A stretch of DNA of 64,000 bases from Micrasema longulum (GCA_022494885.1 JAGVSM010000508.1:62001-126000), one strand, 5' to 3'. Counted from the first letter of the stretch, positions 19,860 to 30,402 are shown. The notes: a model not told the origin generated them from the sequence alone. A program made the numbers and translations.

Positions 19860-20292
19860 CTGCAGTGTGCGAATCTTGGCACCTTACCAAAGCTCAAAAC
19901 TCCAAACTTCTGAGTTTTGAGAGTAAGTGCTTGAGAAGAGTATTAGTTATAAGGTGGTTCGATTTTATAACTAACGTTGAAGTCGGGAACGGACGCAGCA
20001 GCCTCCTATAACGAGCGTATTGAGGATGCGGCGGTGGACCTGGCTTGGACACGTGCTGCGCATGCCTCAGGAGAACCTTAACCCAAGTTTCTTCTTCTTT
20101 AAACCTGCGGGCTCACGCCGTCCTGGAAGGCCGTCAATGACAATCTTTAGACTTTGTTCGGCGGAATTAAGGGGCGCTGGATTGACGTGGGAGGAGGCAA
20201 AAATGCTGGCTGGCGATAGGGTCTCCTGGAGACAACTGGGGATGTCCACATACTCCACTTATGAACGGATGTGGAAAAGAAGAATATTGTGA
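19860..20292 (+). pseudogene. LINE RT C-terminus (ETWxL/GHVLRM type)
   Basis: Reads ESWHLTKAQNSKLLSFESKC and LRRVLVIRWFDFITNVEV, then after a frameshift near 20,000 QPPITSVLRMRRWTWLGHVL, GSRRPGRP, ELRGAGLTWEEAKMLAGDR and WRQL, with a stop at 20,290-20,292. These are the E-T-W-L, L-R-x-I, W-x-D-x-I-x-N and RRWxWLGHVLRM motifs of endonuclease-RT LINEs. A related fragment is at 50,940-51,160. The RT catalytic region is missing. Confidence 0.85.
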
Positions 20293-20920
20293 TTTACGAC
20301 ATTGGCCCTTTTAGACTCAAGCCACAGAATTATTAGTTACATTAAGGAAAGAAGTATTAGAAATACGACGCATCCATATTTCATCATTTCGAACAGATAA
20401 AGTATGTTACAAGGACGTTCAGTAGTATTTTTTATTATTTTAATATTAGTTGAATATAACTAAGCTAATTTTTATAATTTTATATTTGATGAATCGTATT
20501 ATATTCGGTATGATTTTTGAAAGTTTCGTAATTTTGAAATTACTTTGCCCGTGAAGTCATGAGTTTGAACCAACTGAGTAGGTGAGTTTTCCTCACAGTA
20601 AAAAAGAGGACTCCGTATATTGATAGACGCTTAATGTTGAAACAAATGGATATTCGGAAACTGGATCTATAACAACAAATAACAACGCTATAATTGATTG
20701 GTTATTCACCTGAACCTGTGACGTTTTAAAATAGTTCGTTTTTATTACAACCATTTTTGTGTTTTTTTTATACATTTTCGAGAAACTTGCCGTGCAATGA
20801 AATGCTCTAATATTTATTGCGTATTAAAAAATATTTTTTAAATCTAATTTTCCATAGCACTGAACTTCCTCGTTGATTAAGTGCATGTTTGAATTATAGA
20901 ATTGAATTTTGAATTTCTTC
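20293..20920. other. no gene; weak repeat at 20,450-20,560
   Basis: 20,500-20,560 (TGATTTTTGAAAGTTTCGTA, CTTTGCCCGTGAAGTCATGA) resembles 40,150-40,215. Otherwise AT-rich with no coding signal. Confidence 0.4.
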
Positions 20921-20996
20921 ACAAACTTTGTATACTTGGTGGAAATCTGTTATTGGTTCTGAGTTTATGCACTATATTTGTATGTTTAATATAAAT
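20921..20996 (+). repeat. interspersed repeat, copy 2 (partner at 546)
   Basis: Matches 546-621 through ACTTTGTATACTTGGTGGAA-like sequence and TGTTATTGGTTCTGAGTT. Same orientation. The parent element is unknown. Confidence 0.6.
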
Positions 20997-21689
20997 ATGT
21001 ATGTAGAACTGTTTGTTTCACAAATAAAATAAACTAGGTATGAGCATTAGTGGCACTCTGGCGGTTCATAGTCCTCGATCGATGACACACACATGGTAAA
21101 TAATTTCACCTGAAATTAAGAGTCAGGACCCCAAGAAGCAAATCAGCGTTTTCTATTGAATTGAATTCATTACATTCTGCGAAACACAAGATCAACGCCC
21201 TAGAAACGATATGAAGAACAAAGAAACGTGGCTTGTAAAGAGACCACAGGGCGCAGTCAATGCCCAGTCAGTCCAGTTCAATCAGTCACTCAGTTACAGC
21301 TTGAAGTTCAAGTACAGTTACTTCAACACCTTATCGCCGTAACAATTCACTATATTCGCCATGTAATAAATACACTTAAAACAGCAACCTCGGCTCTTCT
21401 GTCAATCTCTAACTGGGGTAGGAACCCCCAACAACCAAAATCCTACAGCACTATCACTCACGAATAATATTCGCCACTATTTATTTATTTAAAATCTTTA
21501 ATAATATTTTCATCGTTGTATATTTTCACTATAAAACAAAACATTGATATATGTACATATTTTTTTTTTAAATAAACATAAATTTTGTTGAATGTTTGTA
21601 GCACTTACTTTGTAGTTCATTGTTATATTTTAAACACAATAACCCTTTCCTTACCGACACCCACTTTTCACTGTTTCTTTTAAGTATGT
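20997..21689. other. no gene recognised
   Basis: The stretch 21,230-21,470 is less AT-rich and open for 79 codons with a Q/S/T-rich composition, but no family is recognisable. The rest is ordinary AT-rich sequence. Confidence 0.4.
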
Positions 21690-21794
21690 ATATTGAGTCA
21701 TTATATAACCCTGAAGAGGGCAACGCGAGTTTCCGAAACTAGTCGGTTGTGATACTAAATAAGTGGTTCATAAAAAAAGTGATTTTATTTATTT
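21690..21794 (+). mobile_element. PLE-like terminal repeat fragment
   Basis: The hammerhead-like motif is followed by TACTAAATAAGTGGTTCAT and AAAGTGATTTTATTTATTTC, like the AT-rich right flanks of family B and C arms. A LINE in minus orientation begins immediately to the right and may have truncated it. No inverted partner lies nearby. Confidence 0.45.
21704..21755 (+). ncRNA. hammerhead-ribozyme-like motif, best-preserved core
   Basis: CTGAAGA (21,711-21,717) fits CUGANGA exactly. Helix II pairs GG/CC and AAC/GTT around a GCGA tetraloop (21,725-21,728), with a GU pair and one bulged C, and is followed directly by GAAA (21,735-21,738). Helix III pairs ACT with GGT (21,738-21,740 with 21,745-21,747) around AGTC, leaving a GUU cleavage-type triplet. 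Helix I can form partly between TATAACC and GTGATA. This is the type I hammerhead layout with a very short helix III, as in PLE terminal repeats. Confidence 0.6.
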
Positions 21795-22290
21795 CTTAAA
21801 AAAAATTACTATCTACACTACACTATGAAGAAAGGAGAGGTCAAAGAGGAAAGGAAAGAAATAAGAGAAATGAAAAACTCAAATATTCAAGAAGTGACAT
21901 TTCTTAAGTGATTAGAATGTAAATAAAGAGAGGCATAATCGAGAAGCAACTAATGTGAAAGAAGAGGCTAAAAAATTAGAGCGTTGAATGGGTATTGAAA
22001 GAGTTCTCTCGTTTCTAGAACGATAAGATAGCCTATGCTGTGATAAATATTGGAAGAGCTCTTTCAGATAAACAGGCGAAGTGGGATTATTTAAAATATT
22101 GTAAATAAGTAATATAATTTGAATGTTTCTTCTATGCCTGATACTGAGCCAGTGTAGTTGCGTGAGATATTTGGTTATTTGGTCAAATCTGCCGAGATTG
22201 AAGATAAAGCGTATTCAAACATCTATTAAAACAGAGTGGCAAAATGGAACGTTTAATCTCAATTTTGATTGGCAATGAATTGAGCCTTTA
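21795..22290 (-). pseudogene. LINE 3' end (HWLxIRxRR type), copy 1
   Basis: The minus strand carries the DNA equivalent of TGGCTCAGTATCAGGCATAG, encoding WLSIRHRRNIHIL, then NILNNPTSPVYL-like sequence and a stop-punctuated tail. Copies are at 45,705-46,700 (-) and 62,985-63,120 (+). L-x-W-L-x-I-R-x-R-R-x-x-H-x-L-S-L-L is the conserved thumb-to-C-terminus segment of many LINEs. The A-rich tail lies at 21,780-21,800. Confidence 0.75.
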
Positions 22291-22509
22291 CTTCGATAAA
22301 TGATTTCGCAGATGTCTGTTTGCTATTATATATTTATTTTATATTTGATAATGATAATGGTAGAAAGTTGAAAACTGACGTAAAACTGTCGGTTTCAAGT
22401 AGGTTGTGCCTAAGTTATGGTGCGTTTCCATTCTCCAAGTATTTAAGCAAAATTCGCACTTCTGACAATAAGGCTCTCCTTTGTATGACTATATAAGCCA
22501 TTATCCCTC

Positions 22510-22700
22510 AATTACACGTGTCATTAGGTCCGGGACTATTCAGCCGGAGGGCGAATTGTCCCTTCACACCACATTTGGCGGGAAACGTGGAATAATGCGC
22601 GGGAACGTGGCCGAAAATATGGCGACCCGAATTACTAAACACCGCAGGACAGCAAGTTAATCGCCGCGCCGTTCGATTGTTTAGAATCGAGAACACATTT
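22510..22700. promoter_or_regulatory. CpG-rich patch with E2F-, E-box- and YY1-like sites
   Basis: In contrast to its AT-rich flanks this patch has many CpG. Sites visible by eye are ACACGTGT (E-box, about 22,514), TTTGGCGGGAAA (E2F-type, about 22,575), GCGCGGGAAC (about 22,596) and AAAATATGGCGAC (YY1/Pho-type, about 22,613). A strong donor-like CAGGTAAGC follows at about 22,788-22,796. A promoter with a non-coding first exon is possible. No protein-coding exon was found downstream, so the call is tentative. Confidence 0.3.
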
Positions 22701-22799
22701 AGAAATACAAATTGTCCTATAATGAGAGTGTAAAAAATCTGCGAACAGGCATGCGTACATCAGTGGCGAATGGTTATTTTATTTACAGGTAAGCTATAA

Positions 22800-23715
22800 A
22801 AAAATATCAAATATTTGTACTTACATATAAGGTACATAATATAATGTAAGTAAAATTTACTATAGATTGATATTTTTATGTGGTTCTGTGCGATACAACA
22901 ACTCTCATCCATGAAATCAACTCAAACGATGTAACTTCGTGATATATTATATTATATAGATATATTATCCATTACTTTAATATATAATTCATTAAAAATA
23001 AATCAAAAATACCACTATGAATTCAGTCAATATTGGGTATTCAATTAAAATGTCAAATGGCCGAATGTTCTAGTAAATAATAGTGCTTAAAACGGCCGCG
23101 TGGAGCGCTATATGTCCTGCAATATGACGCATGAAAGTAATTATGGTATTATGTCATAAGTACCATCTCAAAGAAAAATAGTCCTTGAGAAACAATGTTT
23201 GAAATATTGTTTTCCAAATCAAGAATCTTCAAATAATTTGTGTAATCTGCAAGTTTAATCTAGGAGAAAAAACCCGCACTGGGGTTAATACATTCAAAAT
23301 ACAGTATACTTATTTGTATGAAAAATAAGCTGGAATAATCGGCTAGTTTCTTGGCTCACCGCAGGCGCTGGGCGCGCTTTATTAAAATTTATATTTTTAT
23401 TAGGAGAAAAATACTTATGGTGGAAACTATTTAAAATAAATGGTAATTAGTTATTTGTTTTTCTGTAAATAAAGTTTCAATAAAACATAATTATAGTTAG
23501 TAAAATATAATGGTAAGCTGCGCATAATCGCTTCTTTACACGATTCGCCTCTGGCGTACATAGATAAAAATAAAAAAAACATTAAAAACGCCGGTGGCCG
23601 GATTAAAACGCACAATAGTTGTGGCGCAAGATGTACTAAAATATCAACAATTTTTCGAGTTTTTCCAATGTTTTGTTGGAAAGGACTGGATTTACCACTC
23701 TAGGGAGTTATTAAT
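22800..23715. other. no gene recognised
   Basis: AT-rich with one GC-richer word at 23,350-23,385 (CACCGCAGGCGCTGGGCGCGC). No repeats or coding motifs noticed. Confidence 0.4.
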
Positions 23716-23719
23716 ACAG

Positions 23720-24175
23720 ATATATTACAACAGAGATGGAGAACCAACGATGTTTAGAGTGTGTCCAAATGTCTGTAGACAGGCTGGATTTTTTCCCAAG
23801 AAATTTATTTAAATTCGAATTTGTTGCAACAGAGATGAAAAAAAAAATTTGAAAAGGGAATATGGAAGTCTAGATATTAACAGGATTTATAACCTGTAAT
23901 TTAAAAAAAATATGTATTCACTAAAAAAATTGTTGACAAAATAAGTACAAAATCGCAAATGGTTTGTAAATACATCATTAATAATAACGTTTCTACCTCT
24001 CTAATCGAGTGAAAATCGTGTTCAAAGAGGGAGTTCGTTTTACATTTATTGGCTGCTTTAAGTGGCCACTACATACTGTGTGATTTTCACCATTCTGCCT
24101 ATGTTTGAACATCCACATTTTCTCAACTCTTCCATCAGTTGACTTTCAACTTCACTCCGCTCTTGTAATATCATA
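23720..24175 (+). repeat. family E repeat, fragmented copy
   Basis: 23,755-23,905 carries GTGTCCAAATGTCTGTAGAC, TTTGTTGCAACAGAGATG and GGGAATATGGAAGTCTAG. After unrelated sequence, 24,030-24,170 carries TTGGCTGCTTTAAGTGGCC, ATTCTGCCTATGTTTGAACA and CAACTCTTCCATCAGTTGAC. Both follow the family-E order, interrupted by about 130 bases. Confidence 0.75.
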
Positions 24176-24244
24176 GAAGCTGTGGGGCTTCGCCCCTGCT
24201 TTTTTGCGCTCCACATCTACAGAGAAAAATTATTTTCTCCACCA

Positions 24245-24822
24245 AGTTATGTAGGTACTTAAATAAAATATTTTATAATAATTCTTATGATTTTATTTTA
24301 TTTTATCTAACTTTTTGTACATAATGTTTTTGTACACTGGCGGGCTTATTGCCAAATGGAAATTTCTTCAAACCAACCAATAAAATAATAGTTTTGTTTT
24401 TTTATAATTCAAGTTTCAGAACATATTCAATATAAAATAAAGATTAAAAAACTAGAAATTAACGTATTTGTTTATAAACGACCTTAAATCAAAACTTAAT
24501 AGTTTTGATTTAAGGTCGTCTCAATGGGAAAAAGGAAAAATGAGGAAAGAGGAAAAAGGAAAGGAGGAGAGATTAAGGAAGAGAAAGGAGATGTTTCTTC
24601 AGACGTGATTTAAACAGAAACACTGTAGTAACATCTTTGATGGTGGATGGGAGATGATTCCACAGTCGAGCCGCATGGACACTATATGAGTTAGAGAAGA
24701 AAGAGGAATTGTGGATGGGTATTAAGAGAGTGCCTTGAGAATTAGAACGAAGAGGTAAACTATGAACTGATAAGCGTTAAAAAAATTTACGCAGGTATAT
24801 AGGACCGTAAGGATTTTATGAC
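24245..24822 (-). pseudogene. LINE 3' end, copy 1 (partners at 33.5 and 40.7 kb)
   Basis: Minus-strand sequence matches 40,870-41,350: CCTGCGT, ACTGATAAGCG, the SRLKKHLLSL-type C-terminus (CACGTCTGAAGAAACATCTC), a long 3' untranslated region and the terminal hairpin region around 24,340-24,370. Its upstream end abuts an RTE-like fragment at about 24,825, so it probably inserted into that element. Confidence 0.8.
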
Positions 24823-24824
24823 CT

Positions 24825-25110
24825 TAAAAAAACATGTAGAGCGAATGGACAGCGAAAAAACGGCCAAAAGGATCTACGATGCAAATGTTGATGAAAAACA
24901 GAGCAGAAAACGAGGAAGACCGAGAAAGACATGGCACGATCAATTCCATCAAATATTTGAAGATGGACATGTCAAAAGTAGGAATAATAGGCGTGCGTGC
25001 ATGAGAAGATGTATGCATGTAGAGGAAACGAGGTCTGTATGCCAGCATATAGTGTTATGGCGTTCTATCCTCTCTGCCTACCCCTACGGGGAAACGGCGT
25101 GATGGTTTGT
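24825..25110 (+). pseudogene. RTE-like LINE C-terminus (GHVERMDSE..SAYPYG type)
   Basis: The 94-codon frame reads HVERMDSEKTAKRIYDANVD, KRGRPRKTWHDQFHQIFEDG, HVKSRNNRRACMRRCMHVEE and LWRSILSAYPYGETA before the stop. The same C-terminal sequence recurs at 16.1, 30.0, 34.4, 40.4 and 55.8 kb. It is open throughout, making it the best-preserved copy of the family here, but begins abruptly at the junction with the minus-strand LINE. Confidence 0.85.
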
Positions 25111-25465
25111 TTGAAAATAAAATAAGAGATGGTCTCCGTGTTTCTATCAATTGAATTTAAATAAGTAACTAGTAAAAAATAAATATTTTAGAATATTTTA
25201 TACAATTCTTAAAGATGCCGGTTTTTGCGAAAGCGCTAATAGCTATTTGAGACTCAGTAAAAATAAAACAGGTTTGATTGACACTACTATAAGATTATTA
25301 AATTTATTAGTATTTTGCAATATAATGAATACATCATATACAATAGATCTTATTTTCTTAATGTAAAGTAATAATCCCCTTCACATGACAAGTAATTATT
25401 GTGGAGCCATTTATAGCATCAGACACTACCTCCGTTAGGTGTGAAGACTGATATTCAATAAGGCA
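25111..25465. other. no gene recognised
   Basis: AT-rich; begins with the non-coding end of the RTE-like element (GGTTTGTTTGAAAATAAAAT). Nothing else noticed. Confidence 0.4.
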
Positions 25466-25654
25466 TTACTTAAGCATGTAACCTATAACAACATTATCTA
25501 CATAAATGTTCACAGCCTCAAACAGGTTCAAGAGAAATATCGACCTGTATCCATCCTGACTCATAATAAAAGCCTTTACTAAATTACCCCGATTAATTTT
25601 AGTACATCGAAAGAAATTTATTAAGCTATTAATTGTACGATAGTTTCTAGACAT
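25466..25654 (-). CDS. small open frame, function unknown
   Basis: A 62-codon minus-strand frame starts MSRNYRTINSLINFFRCTKI and ends VDNVVIGYMLK. It has a balanced amino-acid composition, less biased than typical chance frames here. It faces away from another small frame at 25,780 across 125 bases of AT-rich DNA. No family was recognised. It could be a remnant of a viral or mobile gene, an exon, or chance. Confidence 0.2.
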   Translation of the reverse strand: MSRNYRTINSLINFFRCTKINRGNLVKAFIMSQDGYRSIFLLNLFEAVNIYVDNVVIGYMLK

Positions 25655-25779
25655 TTTGTGTAATTATTGAATTTTTGTTTTTTGATTATAATAAATTTAC
25701 ATTTTTTCAATATTAGTGGCGGGAAAAAACTCGGAAAACGAATTTTCACAAAAAAATTTGAAACAAACTGAGATATAAT

Positions 25780-25989
25780 ATGAACTTATTCAAATTCGAT
25801 TACCTGGTAGGTGCACTAAAAAAAATTTATTTTTTTTGCAACAATTCACGAACCACCTTCGAAATGCACTTACTTATATCCAGGATACATAGGTATGGAA
25901 ATCAGTTTGAAAAAATATTTGATATTCTCAAAACAAATTCTGATAATGAATTAAAACGTAATCTTACTCGTTTTTTTAAAGAAAAGTAA
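25780..25989 (+). CDS. small open frame, function unknown
   Basis: A 69-codon frame (MNLFKFDYLVGALKKIYFF ... ELKRNLTRFFKEK) is preceded by GATATAATATG and followed by a stop and AT-rich sequence. Its second half is basic and amphipathic in appearance (HRYGNQFEKIFDILKTNSD). It is divergent from the 25,466-25,654 frame. No homology was recognised, and expression is not supported by any other signal. Confidence 0.2.
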   Translation: MNLFKFDYLVGALKKIYFFCNNSRTTFEMHLLISRIHRYGNQFEKIFDILKTNSDNELKRNLTRFFKEK

Positions 25990-28048
25990 TGGATTTAAAA
26001 TAATATATTATCAAATTTAACTTTGTTTCCTTTTAATACGTATTTTCTTCATCTTTATTTTAACGTTTTGTACACAATATAAATTGTCTATTGGTGGTTT
26101 TATTGCCAAATGGCAACTTCTTCCGACCAACTAATAACACAAAGTTGTTATGTAGCATTGAGGTTTATAATGAGGTAGGCACGAGCCTTCGAAATATTGT
26201 CCTTCAACCTGCGGCCAATTGGCATATGTTTGATAGACTGGACTTTAGTCTATTGCGAGTAATCCCCGGCTTCTTTTGAACTTTTGTCTCCTCGCAATTA
26301 CTAAAATGCCGATATGTTCGCTAAGATACTGCACAAATCGATCTTGAAAGGCGATGGTATAACCTTTTACCGGTATGTTATGTTTTTATATTAATCAATA
26401 CTAGTTATCAGTACTTATATCTCCTGTCTCTGTCCTGCTCAGTTAGTCGGGCGTATAGTGAAACGATAAACAAAGGTGACGCGTATGCGGAAGGAAACGA
26501 CATCCTGAAAAGAAGATCGATGTAAACAGTCCGTGATTTTTACTGTACTACGTGTTTTGCTTTCCGGAGTCGAAGCGATATGACGTGACGACACTTGTTC
26601 CCTCAGCTGGTCATTCCCTTTCCTCTGGGGACGACTTTTTAGCTCGAATTTGTATGGAGTGTTATCTCTATATATTATATCTCAATGTTATTAGGATAGT
26701 TTAAGTTTTCGGATTGCTCTAAACAACTTATTATTTATAAAGTATTGGATTATTTTCTATTTTTATTATTACCTACTTACATACATACCGCGTTATTTTT
26801 ATGTTAAATTATTCTCAACTTTACTTTTTTATATTTATATTTAGAATATAAGATTTTCTTATATAAACTATTATGTTTTACTTCGAGATGTTTGTTTTTT
26901 TTATTTATTTTGTGATGGTTTTTTATATTTTATTTTCACTAAATTGTAAAATTTTAATTATTTTATTATATTTCATATCATGTATTACATAATGGATTGT
27001 TGACTGTTGTGATTATTTCTGTTTTGCCGTTTTAAAACGAATGTTTTTTTTAATCGCCCAAGAATAAAAAGTAAAAAAAAACATAAATTAGATAAAAACA
27101 ATATTTTTTAAAGGTACTTCTGTTAAAAAATATACTTAAAAGTTTTATGTAACTAAAATATAATTACTTTTAGACCGGTAGATTACGCCATTTCAAATTC
27201 AGACTAAACTTAGGTATCTGGGATCTCAATAAAGATTGTAAATACTTTAGTTGAAACATTTTGTATAGAATTGTATTATCTTTTTTATTTTTAAAAGAAC
27301 ATAATTCTGGTTGTAATATTTAATTTATAACAACATCTTATTTACGTTTTTATAAAATTCAGACCTGCTTTTATCGTTTTCGGTAATTTAAGAGTTCAAA
27401 CACCTAACTTTCCTTGTTTTCCTACGTAGCAAAAGGCTATTTTGATTAATTCACAACATTTTCATTCCGATGAAAATCATTCAAGTGGTTGACATTTTGT
27501 ACGAAAATAAAAGTTCGTCATGAATTATGATTCAAGCTTTTTAATAAGAAGCTTTCTCCTTTCTGCCACTCAAAAGATTTAAATGTGATTACCATTAAGC
27601 TTTGGAAAAGGAGGAAAAGAAATAAATTGCTTTGAACCATTGATTCATTTCCGTCACAACGCCATGTTACATTGCGTTTTTGCTCAGCTGACTTCGAAGC
27701 CTTCGGTTTTCATTTCTTTCAGTCATCAAATGGCCTTTTCAGTCATATTTTAGGGTTGATGTTTGAAGCGGGTTCGCAATAACCTTTTATGTAAGTTTTC
27801 ATGATTTGAATTTCGTAGTAAAGCCATTTTTATATCGGAACATTGATAATTTTAACAGCTTTTGACCGACAGGAAAAGATCCCGATTTTGATGGATTTAT
27901 TTTCCCTTAATAGCGGTATACTCACTTGGTATTTTAAATCCTTTTAATGTTTCCACAAAATACCGCAAAAATAACCACCCATAAATTTTCAAACCTCATT
28001 TTTGGTCATAAATGAGTATTCTTACAACGCGTAAAATATTTTATTATT
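25990..28048. other. mostly unassigned AT-rich DNA; LINE tail relic at 26,040-26,145 (-)
   Basis: At 26,040-26,145 the minus strand resembles the 3' end of the 24/33/41 kb LINE (TTGCCAAATGGCAACTTCTT plus GACCAACTAATA). 26,485-26,640 is GC-richer with no motif. Nothing else recognisable was seen over about 2 kb; the longest feature-poor stretch of the window. Confidence 0.45.
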
Positions 28049-28132
28049 CGTCTTTGTGGTGCAATAGCTAGCATAGTTGCCTACGGTGTTGTGTTCTCAT
28101 GTTCCATTCCCGGCATGATCGACGTGAAATAT
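28049..28132 (+). mobile_element. tRNA-derived SINE head, decayed
   Basis: TCTTTGTGGTGCAATAGCTA, TTGCCTACGGTG, GTTCCATTCC and GGCATGATCGACGTGAAAT correspond in order to the head at 8,697-8,785. The B box is GTTCCATTCC, one base from consensus. The body is missing beyond a T run. Confidence 0.55.
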
Positions 28133-28204
28133 TAAGCTTTTTTTTTCTGTTTCCCAAATATTTTTATTATTTTAAATGTTATAACACCCTAATTTTCTAA
28201 ATTT

Positions 28205-28460
28205 ACAACAGGGAAATATCACATACTACGAATGCAAAAATAATTTAAAATGAGTAATTGTATTTTTAAAATTAATATGGATATTATGGAGAAATATTTC
28301 CATTTATAACTTTAAAAAATAAATTGACATCAACATTCGTGACAATGTTATAAAAAAAAATATTTATAAGGTTAGGAACAAAGTTGAAAATTAACATGAA
28401 TCGTGACGTATTAGGGGCGTGGCCAATGCAATGACCCGTTTTTGCGGGAATACCCCCACC
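28205..28460 (+). repeat. family H repeat, copy 2
   Basis: Matches 1,865-2,135 and the reverse complement of 56,635-56,950. The right end holds CGTGACGTATTAGGGGCGTG, GCCAATGCAATGAC and TTTTTGCGGGAATA, almost unchanged from the 56.6 kb copy although the rest has diverged. The block contains TGACGT, GGGGCGTGG and CCAAT words, as an internal promoter might. Confidence 0.7.
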
Positions 28461-28614
28461 ATCAAGTTTTGATGTAATTTATGATTAGTTAAAAATTTTA
28501 ATCGTTTTGAGGTAGCCACTTTTTTTCTTAAAAGCCTATTAAAAAATTGAAAGAGAAATAAGTAAATTGTGAAGACTAATTAAATTCCAACATAGCTGTC
28601 AGTTTAATAAAACG

Positions 28615-28673
28615 AACGCCTAGATGCGAAAGTAATGGCACTAAGTTCTAACATATAAGAGTATCTAGGCGTT
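28615..28673. repeat. 11-bp inverted repeat hairpin
   Basis: AACGCCTAGAT (28,615-28,625) is perfectly inverted at 28,663-28,673 (ATCTAGGCGTT), enclosing 37 bases. No T run follows that would make it a terminator, and no mature small-RNA feature is evident. Confidence 0.45.
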
Positions 28674-29123
28674 AGAAAGTTACCACTGTAAAAAATAATT
28701 AAGTTATTATATTTTTTATAATCGCTCAGTACCACAGTAGATAAATGCAGACGATCTTTCTATCACCGAAGCCTATTTAAAATATAAATGAGAACTATTT
28801 TAAATGTTTATGGCGTAAGGAACGCGGACTAATTCTTTGCGGTCATTCATTGAATTTATTCGATCATATGATGTGGATATGACAAGTATGTAGAACATTC
28901 CGAGGTAAGAAGATACAGATAGTACAGAAGTTAAGTATACCGTCTTGATATATACAGATGAAGATAGCGTTCATAATCGAGGCACTGGCTTAAACAATCA
29001 CTTAATAAACAGTAAAATTTACCATTTTGCCTATCTTACATACTTTTAATAAAGTATTTATCTTTATAACATGAAGAAAACACGTAAAAAATTAAAGAAA
29101 ATTCTTTTATGGGTTTTTTTTTC

Positions 29124-29203
29124 TTGTAACTGTTGGGAATCGAACCCGCGACGCCGGTTTCATAGTTAGTCAGCACGTCTAACCAACAGCGCCACGGCGC
29201 CTT
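29124..29203 (-). mobile_element. tRNA-derived SINE head (SINE-B type)
   Basis: The minus strand reads GGCGCCGTGGCGCTGTTGGT, TAGACGTGCTGACTAACTAT and GTCGCGGGTTCGATTCCCAA, with an intact B box. Similar in plan to 7,746-7,816. The end pairs poorly as an acceptor stem, and a T run (A run on the sense strand) follows the head at 29,112-29,122. Confidence 0.6.
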
Positions 29204-29351
29204 TACTTCTAAACATGTTAGTTATTAAAATTAATTGTATTTTATATTACTTGTGTATAAAATAACCTGTTTAAAAAAACGTGTCCCTCCTAAATATCTC
29301 TAGACTTAGTGGGTAACTAAAATAATGTCTTGTCTAAAATAACTAAAATAA

Positions 29352-29440
29352 TATACAAATGCTTGCTGATAGGCTGGATTTTCTCCCTAGGGTGTTATTC
29401 AGATCTAATTTTGTTGCAGCAAAATTAGATAGTTAAAATA
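29352..29440 (+). repeat. family E repeat fragment
   Basis: AAATGCTTGCTGATAGGCTG, TCTCCCTAGGGTGTTATTCA and TTTTGTTGCAGCAAAATTAG follow family-E order from its start. Truncated after about 85 bases. Confidence 0.7.
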
Positions 29441-29994
29441 ATTCCATACATAACAAGTAACGTCAAATATATTTAAAAAATGCGGTTTTGAAGCACCGAA
29501 AGATAAAAATAAGCCCCGACAAGTCTGTTAATTTCATATGTCCTTCTCAAAACTGTTTTCCATCTCAGTTGTAATTACATCAATTAATTAAAGCATTAGA
29601 TAGAAATACACCACAGTTATCGTATTGTATAACGGAGTCTTTTTTTGTGCTGAATTCCGCGGTCCTTGTAAAAATATCTCGGGTAGTCCTACCTTTATTC
29701 GTTCCCTTAAAGCCCTCAAAAGGAATGTCGTCAAAAGAATGATGAGCGCGTTCCTATTTCTCATTACGGACGGAAAGGAATGAAACATAGACATTTCAGT
29801 AATTCTTATTTCTCATCCTTTTTCTATCACGTGTTCACCCCCTAGCTATAATTTATACCACCCCCAATTGCCTATATTTAGCGCTACAAAGACGAATCAT
29901 TCATGTTTTTATGTGACGCGTGTTCGAAATATTACATAAAATTTCAGTTTAGCGGTGAGATTATTTTTCCGACTGAAAATTCAAACAGCAAACA
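29441..29994. other. no gene recognised
   Basis: Includes a 68-codon minus-strand frame at 29,588-29,794 with no recognisable motif. Otherwise AT-rich. Confidence 0.35.
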
Positions 29995-30345
29995 AACCAT
30001 CACGCCGTTTCTGTAGGGGTTAACAGAGAGGAAAGAACGCCATATCAATCTGTCTTTGCACACAGACCTCGCCTCCTCGACATCCGTACATATTTTCAAG
30101 CACGCGCGCCTATTTATCTCACTTTTGACATCTCCATCTTAAAGTATTTGTTGAATTTGGTCGTGACATGTCTTCCTCGGTCTTTTTCGTCTTCTGCGTC
30201 CATCAACATTTACATTGTAAATTCTTTTAGCCGTTCCTTCGCTGTCCATTCGCTCTCATGTCCAAACCAAAGTAGTGCTCCTTTCATAATTTCGTCTATA
30301 ATGGTGGTCTCAGGCTTACATAATTGCATTTTTTAACGTAACAGC
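29995..30345 (-). pseudogene. RTE-like LINE C-terminus
   Basis: The minus strand reads ERMDSEGTAKRIYNVNVDG, KRPRKTCHDQIQQIL, DGDVKSEINRRACLKI and DRLIWRSFLSVNPYRNG, parallel to the 24.8 kb copy. Several stops and substitutions show it is dead. The non-coding 3' end points left. Confidence 0.8.
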
Positions 30346-30402
30346 ACGAATTTACGAACAAAATTACACATACATACTGATCCATACATTCACATACACA
30401 AT

